A stretch of 64,000 nt of DNA from Saccharomycopsis malanga (Eukaryota > Ascomycota > Saccharomycetes > Ascoideales > Saccharomycopsidaceae): positions 1,426,001-1,490,000 of the forward strand of contig CP025326.1 of the NCBI GenBank assembly GCA_004014935.1. The letters run 5' to 3'. Under the pieces are notes generated by a model. That model searched no databases. It saw nothing but the letters and a program-made list of their open reading frames with translations, and was not told where the DNA came from. Both the position numbers and the translations under genes were made by a program. How positions within the stretch are numbered: position 1 is the stretch's first letter; every line of letters starts with the position of its first letter. Below, piece after piece: positions 42,101 to 52,043 of this stretch.

Positions 42101-43548
42101 ATTCCAATACGTTTGAGATTGACTAATTCAAAATCATTGCGAATACTTTCAATATTTTTCAACATTGAAAACTCCCAATTGTACAATTTGACGCATTTGA
42201 TAGCATTAAGGGTTTCTGAAATTAGTTTTAGTCGGGTGTCTTTATGTTTCATTTGCATTTGGCTGAGTCGTTTCAAAAGCCTAAGAAGCATAGTATTGAT
42301 AGGAATCATGACAAGCACAATAACGAAACCTGCAAGAACAGCATGGCCCATCAAAGAATACAAGGCAATGATTGAGAACAAAATCTTGGTGGGAATGCCG
42401 ACAATCAAGTGGATTTGTTGGCTAAGATTCTGAACTCGGCTGACATCAATGGAAACTAAGTTGATGATATCGCCAGTAGGTTTATCTAATCTTGATTTTT
42501 GTGAGAGCTTCATGGCTTTAGAATATACCAAGGCCATGAGGCTTCCTTTAATATGAAGACCGGTTTTATACAATTCCATAAAGAACTGATTGTTCAAATT
42601 TGTAGTGATCAACGATACCAAAAACATTGCTAATGAAATCATAAAGCCCTGTAGAAGACTTGGGTCGTTTTTCAATCTGTCATAATGACTGAAGAATTGA
42701 ATCAACCATTTGAGAAGAATTGGTTGAGCGAAACAAAGGATATTTTCCAAAAACTGAATGCTGATGATTAGTACAAACCTCCATTTGAATGTGTGAAATA
42801 AACGCTTTATCAATGAATAATTGGTCGTAGAATTCCAATTTGTTTGAAGGTTCTGGAAATACTTTTCGGAATCAAGAGATATGGACATATTCTCTATATC
42901 TTGGATTGAAACATGCTTCTGATCATAGCCTTTGATAATCAATGGGTTCAACCAGGAAAAAGTGATACGTTCAAACATACAAGTTTGGTAATGAGTTAGG
43001 AATAGTATAACAGAGTTGAAACAGGCACAAAATTTGAGAAAAAGTTGAATCTCCAAATCCAAACCAGCAAGTGGAAGCAAAGGATAATCAGTTAAAGTGT
43101 CTTGAAGAAATATGATCAAATACTCAAGGGAAGTGAAAAACCAGAAAATGGATGGAATGCCGTAAGGATTAGAACTAATGATTAGCAAGGTAATTGACAA
43201 GGATGAAACCAATAACAGGATCTCACAAGTCCATTTGAAATCTACCATTGAATATGAAACCAAATCAAGGTTGATGACTCTTAGCGCGATGAAGATTATA
43301 TAGAATGAAATTTGAATTGTGGAAAGAATCTGATTAAGCTTGTTATTAACTTTCTTTAAGGGAATCGGTTGAAACAAATGAAGGATAACTAATACAGCAC
43401 ACAAAAGATTCAAAGCAAGTTGAATAAACTGGTATGTAGCGGGATAAAAAGCATTATGATGGGGAATAATAAATTCATAGTTTGTATGGAGTGGATTGGA
43501 AGATACATTGGATTCATAAAGTTTCAAACTTGATTGCAGTACAATCAT
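39118..43548 (-). CDS. Full-length ABCC (MRP) transporter, YCF1/BPT1/VMR1 type
   Basis: 1476 aa. An N-terminal TMD0 of about five helices (residues 35-200), TMD1 (about 255-560), NBD1 with GPVGSGKSTLL, LSGGQRARVSLARA and YILDDVLSAVDSH, a Ser/Glu-rich linker (SLEVDSPESSENSS), TMD2 (about 890-1190) and NBD2 with GRTGAGKSTLALALFR, LSVGQRQLLCLARALL and LILDEATAAVDAATD. NBD1 has Asp-Asp where a catalytic Asp-Glu would sit (LDDVLSA), the degenerate site usual in ABCC proteins. Yeast relatives sit in the vacuole membrane and move glutathione conjugates, metals or bilirubin. It is slightly shorter than Ycf1 (1515) and Bpt1 (1559), so the exact orthologue is open. Confidence 0.92.
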   Translation of the reverse strand: MIVLQSSLKLYESNVSSNPLHTNYEFIIPHHNAFYPATYQFIQLALNLLCAVLVILHLFQPIPLKKVNNKLNQILSTIQISFYIIFIALRVINLDLVSYSMVDFKWTCEILLLVSSLSITLLIISSNPYGIPSIFWFFTSLEYLIIFLQDTLTDYPLLPLAGLDLEIQLFLKFCACFNSVILFLTHYQTCMFERITFSWLNPLIIKGYDQKHVSIQDIENMSISLDSEKYFQNLQTNWNSTTNYSLIKRLFHTFKWRFVLIISIQFLENILCFAQPILLKWLIQFFSHYDRLKNDPSLLQGFMISLAMFLVSLITTNLNNQFFMELYKTGLHIKGSLMALVYSKAMKLSQKSRLDKPTGDIINLVSIDVSRVQNLSQQIHLIVGIPTKILFSIIALYSLMGHAVLAGFVIVLVMIPINTMLLRLLKRLSQMQMKHKDTRLKLISETLNAIKCVKLYNWEFSMLKNIESIRNDFELVNLKRIGMFISINKFLWSLIPLLISISTFYCYNAPLTSDIVFPALSLFNIFTAPVLQLPSLITCLIEASIALNRLTNYLACDEVLPGCDRTQKKPLVNIENCTFLRELPSVNHKDESMLFSESSSSQRTALYDISINIKPAEFCCIVGPVGSGKSTLLNAIIGELPLSNNCKMNIAGSMAYCSQIPWILNTSLKENILFGSSFDQDYYLKTLDACDLLNDIAIFPNGDNTLVGEKGISLSGGQRARVSLARAVYARKDVYILDDVLSAVDSHVANKIITKVLSNTTGLLRNSIRILATNTLTVLNHADRIVCLEQGRIVENVSLDSVSEISSPYVYNLVTSVKQSFEDPCELDDVSSLEVDSPESSENSSICSASSVSSLDTVEEPKRIVKKVMETSCNGGIKWTTYYQYAKSCSLWGIVLFLTMIIVSSSFQLLSNYWLKDWSEKNDISRENPLVNTQTTRFILIYFLLGLSSSFFVFMKTFILYQCCSIKASYNLHNSMIKAILKSPILFFDTTPVGRILNRFSNDINKIDESLPKTFIKFFTSIVSTVFTLGILIYHLPIFVFPVLLLGLIYYYYQVYYIVASRDLKRIGSTSRSPIFNHLQESLYGAETIRCYSKVNEFQQLNQDHINFNLKALYIFRSVNRWLSCRLQLIGALVIFLSSSLALYSLTTSRPLTNGIVGLIMGYSLEITESLNSIVRSSVEIETNIVCAERVLEYSNLKSEAPFEIPENPKPQNWPLQGKLRLNKYTTKYRDDQMPVLEDITCDINANEKIGIVGRTGAGKSTLALALFRLIESTNGNISIDNLNIETLGLNDLRSSLSIIPQDCLAFEGTVRDNLDPLKKHSDEELLKAIKLSHLQSHLETLMHRQIIHYNHHQQKNAILHLKISEGGRNLSVGQRQLLCLARALLNPSKVLILDEATAAVDAATDKIIQETIRTEFANKTILTIAHRLDTVLDSDKILVLDYGKVVEFDSPKALLSDKTSSFYKLYQQAGCIELS

Positions 43549-44820
43549 GTTGCTATCAGTTTGACCAAAACAACCCTCTATATAGAAAACTCTTGTGCAG
43601 AAAATACTGAATATCTAACAGAAAAGTCAACTACTAGAAACATGTCGTTATATATAAGAACTGAAAAATTTTTGGCTTGGCTTTTTTTAGCCTTAATTAG
43701 CGAGAAGTTGCAAAGACGGAAAGTGGAACTAAGACAGAGCTATTAGAACAAATTGACGAGTTGCATTACCTGAGACAAAGAACTCTATAGTTGCAAGGGA
43801 AGGATAAACCATTAATCTAGGGTGAGAACAAGTATTGATGGAAAAAAAATAAAACATAGGAGAGAATAATTGACAATATCGTCATTCAAAACCAATAAGC
43901 CCATAAAGCCGTTTGATTGCCGTCAGATAATGCCAATAATAGTAAGTGGTTATTGGTAATAAACAAGAGAACTAAGGAGAAAAAAATAAAAGATTAAATG
44001 ACAAAATAAACGAAAGAGCTACTATACATCAACTTGCAGCGATGTGCTGCATAAATGCGCCACGCACAAGCGAGTCCCGTCGCCGTTTTCCCTGTGCTCA
44101 TAACCTTTGTCTCGCTAGCGGACTGCCAATCTATGTTTTCCCTGTCGCTTGCCTGGGTCCCCATGGTCTTGTGCATGGTTCCATGCGCATGTGGATGCAC
44201 TGTCACGCATGATGGGTGTGTTATTACTGGGATCCGCTACATCCCTTCCGCTACAATATGACGCATATCGAAGCAGACAAGTACGTCACGCTGCAGCTCA
44301 CAGTGGAGCACATCCGTCCTTTCGTAGCCTTTAGAGGTGTTGAGTGTTGAGTGTTGATATAACAACTCTCATATAAGTTATTACTCAATGGTATTAAAAA
44401 CAGCTACTTTGATTTATTGTGCATGTTAGATCTAAGGTATTTTCTATTAAAGCATGTAGTAAAGCCATTGAAGTTAATTGTCTTTTTATGAAAACTTTCC
44501 GTTTTTATCACTATCAATTGCAAAGTTCTTTTACTTGGTAATAGGGCCTCAGATATAATAGTACTACCTTCAGACCCCTGAAGGTTTTTCTTGTGATTTG
44601 TAAAAATCTACTGAGGGGTAGAGGGATTATTGAAACTTGCCATAAAGTGAGTAAATGAGGAGTAATATTAACTGGAAGCAAAGTTTAAGGAAACAAAATC
44701 AGGTAAGGCTGTAAATAATACACTTCTACTTCACGCTTCGAATATACTGTATTCAATTTTGGTTTGTAAAGATAAAAAGTCAGTTGATTGATTACACACA
44801 GCTTGGTTTTATGAAATTTA
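43549..44820. other. Intergenic with a GC-richer island
   Basis: 1.3 kb upstream of the ABC transporter. At 44036-44335 composition jumps to roughly half G+C in otherwise AT-rich DNA, with many GCATG/CATGC words, a GCATGG-TT-CCATGC hairpin near 44176-44189 and a TACGTCA (CRE-like) at 44281-44287. Overlapping 60-70 codon frames occur in several frames there, none convincing. Confidence 0.55.
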
Positions 44821-45033
44821 TTATAGTTCTATAACATTCTGTAAAAAAAAGTTTCTTTCCTTAATGAAAACAACAGCTTTAGCACCTTTGGAAGCAGACT
44901 TTCCTATTTTAAACATTCTACTGAAAATAGAAGTAACGCCTCGGATAAGCCAACTAAAAAAACCTTTATTTTGCACGTTTTCAGAGTCAATTGAATCCGT
45001 ATTAGTGTAATTTTTCGTTGTGAAGTATTGCTG
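44821..45033 (-). pseudogene. Degraded partial copy of the neighbouring cationic secreted-protein gene
   Basis: The minus-strand translation of this interval resembles residues 145-205 of the intact gene at 45519-46205. Shared landmarks are QQYFTTK against QDYFKSK, VQNKG in both, and SIFSRMFKIGK against KLFSKLFKKGK. Only the C-terminal part is present and no start or signal peptide is joined to it, so it looks broken. It lies 486 bp from the intact gene, same strand, and probably arose by local duplication followed by decay; divergence suggests it is not recent. Confidence 0.6.
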
Positions 45034-45518
45034 TTAAGAAGTAACAAAAAAAATGCTTTGTAATTTAAATTTATTTTTACAGGAAAACAAAGGCAGAATC
45101 TTCAATTAAATACTATTCTACACGGCGTATAAATTACAAAAAGTTATTATTGCCAAAGGTTTTTCTTATTTGTGGATCGAATCACCCACTTGAAAATTTC
45201 ATTCAAACTTGGCTTCAAATGGTGAAAGTCATAAGCTACCAAGCGAATTGACATATTTAGATAAAAAAAAAACGTAAACAATGGTATTTGATAAAATGCC
45301 ACTGAGACACAAATCAGTAAAATAAAAATTAATATATGAGTTGTGTTAGTTTTACGAATTATCACTCCTTGATTATATTTGGCTTTTTTCAGTATTTCCG
45401 TGGATTCAAAACTGAGGATACTACAATGACATATAAATAATGTAACAAGTTTATAATAATTCTATAAGTTTATCTAAAACCAAATCTGTAAATCTTTGAG
45501 AATAAACAGGAAGACAGT
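45034..45518. other. Intergenic beside the degraded copy
   Basis: 485 bp, very AT-rich, 3' flank of the secreted-protein gene. A minus-strand hydrophobic frame (45147-45365) lacks an ATG at its start and is not counted as a gene. Confidence 0.45.
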
Positions 45519-46205
45519 TTAATGGGCAGGGGTAGTAGCAGCAGGGTTGTTACTACCAACAACGTTAGCAGCTTGGGCACCAGTGCTAGCACCTTTAACA
45601 GCTTTCTTAGCGGCCTTCTTAGTCTTCTTTTTGCCTTTTTTGAAAAGCTTACTAAACAACTTGATAAGACCACCAATGATACCTTTGTTTTGGACGTCAT
45701 CGGCAGCCATAGCGTTGGTAGTACCGACAGCACTGATTGTTGAGTTAGAATGCTTTGATTTGAAATAGTCTTGAAGTGTTGAGAGCTCTTCTGGAGTCAA
45801 CTTTTTCAAAGCAGCAATAGTGCCAGGGATGTCAGTGACATTACGGCTGGCAGCCTCGGCAGATACTTCACTGATTAAAGTAGGGTCAAGCACTGTAGAA
45901 TTGGAACTGGCGTCAGGAGCATCAGTAGAAGCAGTTTCAATATGTGCTGATTTAGCATTTGATTCAATGTTTGCAACAAAATCATCTGGAGCGAGACCGA
46001 AATCAGCAGACTGGATTGGTGTAGAAACAGCAGTGGCATCAGCATCAGTAGCATCAGAAGCAATATCAACAGTGTCTGTAACAGGAGCAGGAATTTCAGC
46101 AGTTGTACTAGCTGAAATATCGTAAGTGCCTACTGGAAAGGCATTGATGTTGGTGCTGAGAAGCAATAAGATGCCAACGGCAAAATTGAGGCTTGTAAAT
46201 TGCAT
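45519..46205 (-). CDS. Secreted protein with lysine-rich amphipathic C-terminal region
   Basis: 228 aa. Signal peptide 1-22 (LNFAVGILLLLSTNINA), then an Ala/Thr/Asp/Ser-rich acidic stretch (25-125), a short helical block (LKKLTPEELSTLQDYFKSK, 133-151), and a strongly basic segment: VQNKGIIGGLIKLFSKLFKK (171-190) followed by GKKKTKKAAKKAVKG and an uncharged tail. The segment from GIIGGLIKLF onward alternates hydrophobic and Lys residues, as membrane-active helices do. Two N-glycosylation-type sites (NST, NVT) precede it. Dibasic KK pairs could be protease sites, but no clear KR Kex2 site flanks the helix. I recognise no named family; the acidic-then-basic layout suggests a pro-region that masks the cationic part. 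Role unknown. Confidence 0.85.
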   Translation of the reverse strand: MQFTSLNFAVGILLLLSTNINAFPVGTYDISASTTAEIPAPVTDTVDIASDATDADATAVSTPIQSADFGLAPDDFVANIESNAKSAHIETASTDAPDASSNSTVLDPTLISEVSAEAASRNVTDIPGTIAALKKLTPEELSTLQDYFKSKHSNSTISAVGTTNAMAADDVQNKGIIGGLIKLFSKLFKKGKKKTKKAAKKAVKGASTGAQAANVVGSNNPAATTPAH

Positions 46206-47645
46206 TTTTATTATATTCTAATGTATGGTTATTCTATAAAATGGTTCTAATATGATACTGTCAATGACTTAAACTACAACTATGAAAACTAGTCAATTGG
46301 TTTGTTTATATATTTTTTGAAATAAATCCTTTATCGGCGTAAAACTACATGCTGGACGATGGTGGTTGCTGCTAATGTGTTCGAATAACATGGTAACACC
46401 AAGATGTTCCCGAGGAACATGAAAAAAAAGGATACCATAACTTCTACGGGTATATTGCAAACAATAGTCTACCGTCATTAAAGGTTTATTACGTGTTTTT
46501 GACAGAGCGTATGTTACCATAAATAATCACTATAGAATGATTGCCGGCGAAACGCGCTGCATCTACAAATCTTGGTACCTTCCAAGAGCTAGCGAAACAT
46601 TCTGTAGAGCAGTTGCCCTCCAAAGGGAAAAAATGACCCAAGTTTGGATATTCGTAGACCCTTGAAAAAAGGAGTGTTAACAATAGCTCAGACCCCTTTT
46701 CTGTATTGATGTTAAGAGTGTCCCAAGCGCAGTTGGCTGAATTCAAATATACAGACGTTTTATTGACTGATAAATATTCCCCCTAATTTTTTAAACAAAA
46801 AGATTTCCAAGGTAATCTTCGAATACAATTCTTAGGTCATTTGTAAGATTTAATACATGACGAACCCTTTGCATTCCATCTCTTGACACTCATGTACAAC
46901 TCCGTCGTTTAGTATGGCAGATCTCACATGGAATACCTAAAGCAGAGATACCGTAATGGACAGTTTACGGAGTTAAATGATATGTCTACTTGCTCTTAAT
47001 GGCAAGACACTGTGCTTAAGTAAGACGTTTACAGTTAAAATGCCATTCGCTACAAATCTTGAGAATCCTCATACATAAACAAAGCTTGTAATTGACAATT
47101 TTTTTTATTCTTTCATTCCAAGTTCTTTTCCCACAAATCCTTACCAATTGCAATTCATTTACGGTTTATAAGCAATTAGATTAGACACTCGCATTTTCTA
47201 ATTAATCCAGTCAACCTACTGTTCCATAAACATCTCATCCTACAAACCTCCTACCTAATAAACTTCCTGATTGACAAACGAACAAAAGAGAATACCCCCA
47301 CGGATCATTGCCATCTAGTTAAACCTCATTGTAAATTAACCCATTAAACATCTCCTCTCAACCATACCAAATAGCATGCATATGTTTATATAGATCATAC
47401 ATCACGTGACTTAATATTACTAATCTCAGTAGCATTGATTACCAATCAAGAGCAGAGATGAGCTAAGAATGATTAGAGTGGTGATAAGAGTGTTATTATA
47501 TTGGTTTAAGCCCCTTATAATTTTATAATCGTGATAGCGGTATACGGGATTTGTTGTTTTTTGCTTTCCAACTTACTGAGTGCAGCACTTGCAACAATAG
47601 AGTCAAAGATAACTTCATTTGCTCACCCACAGAGCGAATTCAAGA
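46206..47645. promoter_or_regulatory. Divergent intergenic, secreted protein / ATG1
   Basis: 1.44 kb. ATGTTCC-CGA-GGAACAT, an exact inverted repeat, lies at 46404-46420. Two minus-strand frames (46293-46520 and 46489-46746) have no family resemblance. A CACGTGA E-box lies at 47403-47409, about 240 bp before ATG1. Confidence 0.5.
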
Positions 47646-50441
47646 ATGTCTAACCAGCATAACAGCGGCAAAAAAGCCCCTCAGAATGAGAGTCTCGATG
47701 GCTTTCAGGTGGGTGCTGAGATAGGAAAAGGTTCTTTTGCCAATGTGTATAAAGGCATAATACTTGTAAGTATTTAGGTTTTGTATTATAGTTTTTTTCA
47801 GCTACTAACTGGCCAGAAAACTCATACACCAGTGGCGATCAAGTCAGTTCTACGGTCCAAGCTCAAGAATAAGAAATTGCTAGAGAATCTAGAGATTGAA
47901 ATACAAATATTGAAATTGCTTAAACATCCACACATTGTCTCGCTTATTGATTGCCAACAGTCGGCAAACTACTTCCATATCATAATGGAGTATTGTTCGC
48001 TTGGCGATTTGTCCTATTTTATTAGAAAGAGAAACCAGCTTACTAAGACACATCCTCTTATATCACAGCTACTAGTAAAGTATCCGTCCCCGGAGAACTC
48101 GAACGGTTTAAACAGGGTTATCACCCTACATTTTCTCAAGCAGTTGGCATCGGCATTGCAGTTCTTGCGGTCTAAGAATTTAGTCCATCGGGACATTAAG
48201 CCGCAGAATTTGCTCTTATGTTATCCTACACATACAAAGCAGGAGTTTATTGATAAAAATTACGTCGGCAACTACGATTTGCCTATATTGAAGATTGCAG
48301 ACTTTGGGTTTGCCCGGTTCTTGCCTAACCAATCCTTGGCAGAAACATTGTGTGGCTCACCTTTATATATGGCGCCTGAGATCTTGAGGTACGAAAAGTA
48401 CAATGCCAAGGCAGATTTGTGGTCCGTAGGAGCGGTTCTTTATGAAATGAGTGTTGGTAGACCTCCATTCCGTGCCAACAACCACGTGGAGTTGTTAAAG
48501 AAGATTGAGAATGCTCATGACAATATAGTGTTTCCGGATAACGTGGAGATTGATCCCGATATCAAAAGGCTTATATGTGGCTTGTTGAAACTCAAATCAA
48601 TTGAGCGAATCAGTTTCAATGAGTTTTTCAACGATAGATTGATTCTTTCAGACTTGAATGAATATATTAACGAGAGTCAGACATTGGATCACTCTTCAAT
48701 TGACGAAAACTTGTTTATTAGTGAATATTTACCTGGCCATGGGAATAATGCTCCACAGAATGTCATTGATAAGACCGTTACCAATGTCAAACAATCAAAA
48801 CCTAGAGAGACCACTGTGCATCCTAAAGAGGAACAGCGTAAGAAACCATCTTCCTTGTTGAAACAACAATTCGAAAGACATTTTTCAACATCAGAACAGA
48901 AACAAAAAGAAGAGTTGCAACGAAAGGAGATTGAAGATCAAGAACAAAGACAAAAACTTGAAAAACAACAAGAACAAAGACGAGAACTTCAAAGACAACA
49001 AGAACAAAGACGAGAACTTCAAAGACAACAAGAACAAAGACAAGATATGGAAAGAACTGATTCTACACATTCAGCTAGGCTCAAATCATCGAACAATACT
49101 CTCAGCTCATCAAAAGGCAAGAGTAATGCGACAGATTTACTCAATGAGAAAGATTACGTGGTTGTAGAGAAAAAATCTGTAGAAGTGAATGCATTGGCAG
49201 ATGAGCTAGCCAACTTTGGACTCAATAAAGGCTCTAATAATGGCGGTGTTATCACGAAAAAAGATTCTGGATCACAAGAACGTAGACGTAGAAGTTCTAG
49301 TTCTAGCCAGAAAAGACCTAGTTTTGGTGACCGCCGGTTTTCCATATCGCTAGCTCCTTCAAATGCTTTATCAAAAGCGTTAGTGTTGGCTTCTACCAGA
49401 TTGTTTGGAAACAATACATATGTCAGTAAGGATGCAACTATTAATGATGTGTCACCTTCCAATATTCCTACTGCCAACACGAATATCAACACAAATGTAA
49501 ACACTAATATTGGACAGAACATTGGAATGTATGCTCCCACAATATCTAATGATCCTTATGATCTCAGTGGATTGATAATGCAATTGGAATCATTAGCAGC
49601 CAAAGCACACGCTGTTAACCTGTTTGCCCAAGTTAAATACTCACAACTCATTCCGTTCACCCCGTCTTCAACTCTGGCTATAGCAGATGACAGTGATGAT
49701 GAAGACGAAAACATACCAGAGAAAACATCGCATTTGCCGCCTATTGCCATTAAGAACATTTCCGAAGAAGGCTTGGCGTTATATATTAAAACTTTGTCGT
49801 TGTTGGCCAAGGCAATGAACATGACCAGCGAATGGTGGTATTCCAACGAGAATGGCATTTTGAAAACAGGTGGAAATGACATGTACAGATTTTCTCCTAG
49901 TAATTTTGATCCTGCCCTTACTAATAGGTTAAACTCCTTGGTTCAGTGGATCAGAGAAGTTTTCAATGAATGCTTAGACCGAGCTGATTTTATCAGACTC
50001 AAACTCAACGAAGCAAATCAACGTCTAGGTTTAGGAGCCGAAGCAGAAAACTTGAATTCTCGCGTTATTGCTGAGAAGTTAATATTTGATCGGGCTCTAG
50101 AGATTTCAAGAAATGCTGCGGTTAATGAGTTGGTTGGCGAAGATTTGTTGGGTTGTGAATTGGCTTATTCCACTTCCATTTGGATGTTGGAAGCAATTCT
50201 CGATAACTCTGAACAACAATACTCTAACAACAGTAAACAATTGTCAGGCGCTCCTATGCCGTCTCTGCCACATTACGCCCACAACAACGCCAGTAACACT
50301 ATGATGGATGCTTTCAAAGACGAGGTCAGTCTTGATGTCGAGGATAAGGCAATGGTTCAGAAGTTTATTGCCAGTATCAGCAACAGACTCACCGTGTTGA
50401 GAAAGAAAATAGAAGTTATAAATAGTAGTGGAATGAAATAA
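47646..50441 (+). CDS. ATG1: ATG1, autophagy-initiating Ser/Thr kinase, two exons
   Basis: Exons 47646-47765 and 47817-50441 join to 914 aa (yeast Atg1 897). Intron 47766-47816 (51 nt): GTAAGT, TACTAAC at 47803-47809, acceptor CAG. Kinase domain: Gly loop GKGSFANVYKG (27-37), Lys49 in VAIK, HRDIKPQN (164-171), DFG (202-204), activation-loop Thr217 in AETLCGSPLYMAPE. Then a long disordered linker with Gln/Arg/Glu repeats (about 400-430) and C-terminal tandem MIT helices (about 620-900) that bind Atg13. It starts autophagosome formation when TORC1 is off. Using an earlier CAG at 47798-47800 would insert five residues (LLTGQ) in frame. Confidence 0.94.
48935..49050 (+). repeat. 30-bp tandem repeat inside ATG1
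   Basis: Three to four units starting about 48935, 48965, 48995 and 49025, encoding QEQRRELQRQ-type decapeptides in the linker after the kinase domain. The two middle copies are identical over 30 bp. Confidence 0.85.
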
Positions 50442-50650
50442 GCGGTGGTTTTTTTCTTATATATTGATCTTTTACAATATTTCAAACTCCTTGGGTTTCT
50501 CCTTCCTAATCATAATTTGCCTTTTTATCGCTTGATTTTTGTTTCATGTTATAAATACTTGAGATTTTTCATTTCATTGCCTTATATACAACGTTCAAAC
50601 TTGTTTTGTTGTAAGATATTAGAAGATAGAGACATAAAAAGAAATAATAA

Positions 50651-50745
50651 TTATATATCGAGCCCAGTACATGTCAGTTTCCTATATACGCGCTATGTCT
50701 AAAGGGGCTTGATAAAGCCCAGTGAGGAAATCCCAATCATACCCC
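50651..50745 (+). repeat. Dispersed repeat, copy C
   Basis: ATATCGAGCCCAGTACATGT at the left edge, GGGCTTGATAAAGCCC (a 6-bp-stem hairpin) in the middle, AATCCCAATCAT at the right. Nearly 90% like copy A by eye. It lies 209 bp after the ATG1 stop, same strand. Confidence 0.75.
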
Positions 50746-51166
50746 AGTCACTGTAAGCTACCCACCGTGTTTTTCCTTAAGACCTGATGGGCTGAAATGA
50801 ATGTTGAATATTTTCGATTACTACAAAGAATTGAACTGGAATACTGTTTTATAACGTTAGCTTTAGTCTGCTGGGAACAATCTTCAAACTCTTCAATAAT
50901 GAAGAGCTAGATTTAGTTGATAATTGAGCAGTTTGGTGCACGACTTTTACTTGAAATACATTGGTCAAATCTAGGAATCATTCGGTTGTTATAGGACCCG
51001 TGTTATAGAGTAGTTTACTTGTTTGCTTATTTTAATTAGGTTCATGACCAAGTCCAAATCAGTCTTCAAAAGTCGATTCTACATGTTGGCTATTATCCGA
51101 TAGTGTCTTTTTTATGTGCGGTCTATAATCTATAGCAAGCAAGTTTGAACATGTATATTCTACATT

Positions 51167-51265
51167 AAGCTTTACGTTTCTATAATCTAAGCTCTAAATA
51201 CGTTTTTATAGTCTACAGTACGCTTTAAACACGTTTATATAATCTACAGTAAGCTGTAAATCCCT
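51167..51265. repeat. Degenerate 31-32-bp tandem repeat
   Basis: Units beginning AAGCTTTACG (51167), AAGCTCTAAATACG (51189), CGCTTTAAACACG (51221) and AGCTGTAAAT (51252); most end TATAATCTACAGTA or similar. About 800 bp upstream of SAK1. Confidence 0.7.
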
Positions 51266-52043
51266 TTTTCTCAATAAGTATACAGACTCGACAAGTATCA
51301 AAGTACACCATATGCCAATATCATACTCAAGACTACAAAACACTGTTTTTCTACTAGAAAGCGTTACAAGATGCTTTTAGCACATATTTGACTATTGCTT
51401 GTCAACTGACACGACACAACTTTATCAGCAACATTCAAGATAAGATACTTGCTTTGCCGTTGCTTCCGTAAATTTTCGAAGAACATAGAAAGCTATACAA
51501 CATCGCGCTACCTACTTTAACATTAATACTACCTACAAAACTACCAAACTGCCAGTTTTCGTAAATTCTATTCTATCAAAATAGCCAACAGTTTCACTTA
51601 TATAGCCCATCACCTTGCTGTTGCTTGACGCACCATCGCCCCATAACCACTGATAAAAGAGAAAAGTGTTGAAGAAGCGTCAACAGAGACGTCGAAGACT
51701 GTCATTGATATTGGTGTTTGGCTTGATAATGGCATATTGTTGTGATAATAGGAGCAAAAGAGCGGGAATTCAATAATAGCGATATATGGAGATAGTGTGG
51801 AACGCACTATTTCTAGCGAGAGATTAATTTTTATCAGTACGGTTATCAAGATTGTTAAAACTCATAACTACAATTTGTCAAAACACATTGATGGTTTAAA
51901 GGGCTGTTGATAGGGGTTGTTGATAGTTGAATTTTTGAATAGAACAGATCAGTTGGTGAATTTAACACAGTATAGTGTAATACAGTCCAATATTATACAA
52001 TCCAATATAAAACCATAAAGTAACTTTATTTATAAATAACAAA

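Larger units (their letters stand above)
50442..52043. other. Intergenic between ATG1 and SAK1
   Basis: 1.6 kb, tandem genes. Holds repeat copy C (50651-50745), a degenerate tandem repeat (51167-51265) and the SAK1 upstream region. An 80-codon minus frame (51610-51849) is probably chance. Confidence 0.5.

Noticed and set aside
44055-44261. 68-codon frame in the GC-richer island
   Set aside because: Competing frames of equal length on both strands, Cys/Met/Val-rich product without domain; more likely a composition effect.
45147-45365. Hydrophobic minus-strand frame near the degraded gene copy
   Set aside because: No ATG at its start, very AT-rich, no clear similarity to the intact neighbour; not treated as part of any gene.
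46293-46746. Two overlapping 75-85 codon minus-strand frames upstream of the secreted-protein gene
   Set aside because: No family resemblance, no supporting start context, and located in an expected promoter.
48931-49167. Asn/Lys-rich frame overlapping ATG1
   Set aside because: A shifted reading of the 30-bp repeat within the ATG1 coding sequence.
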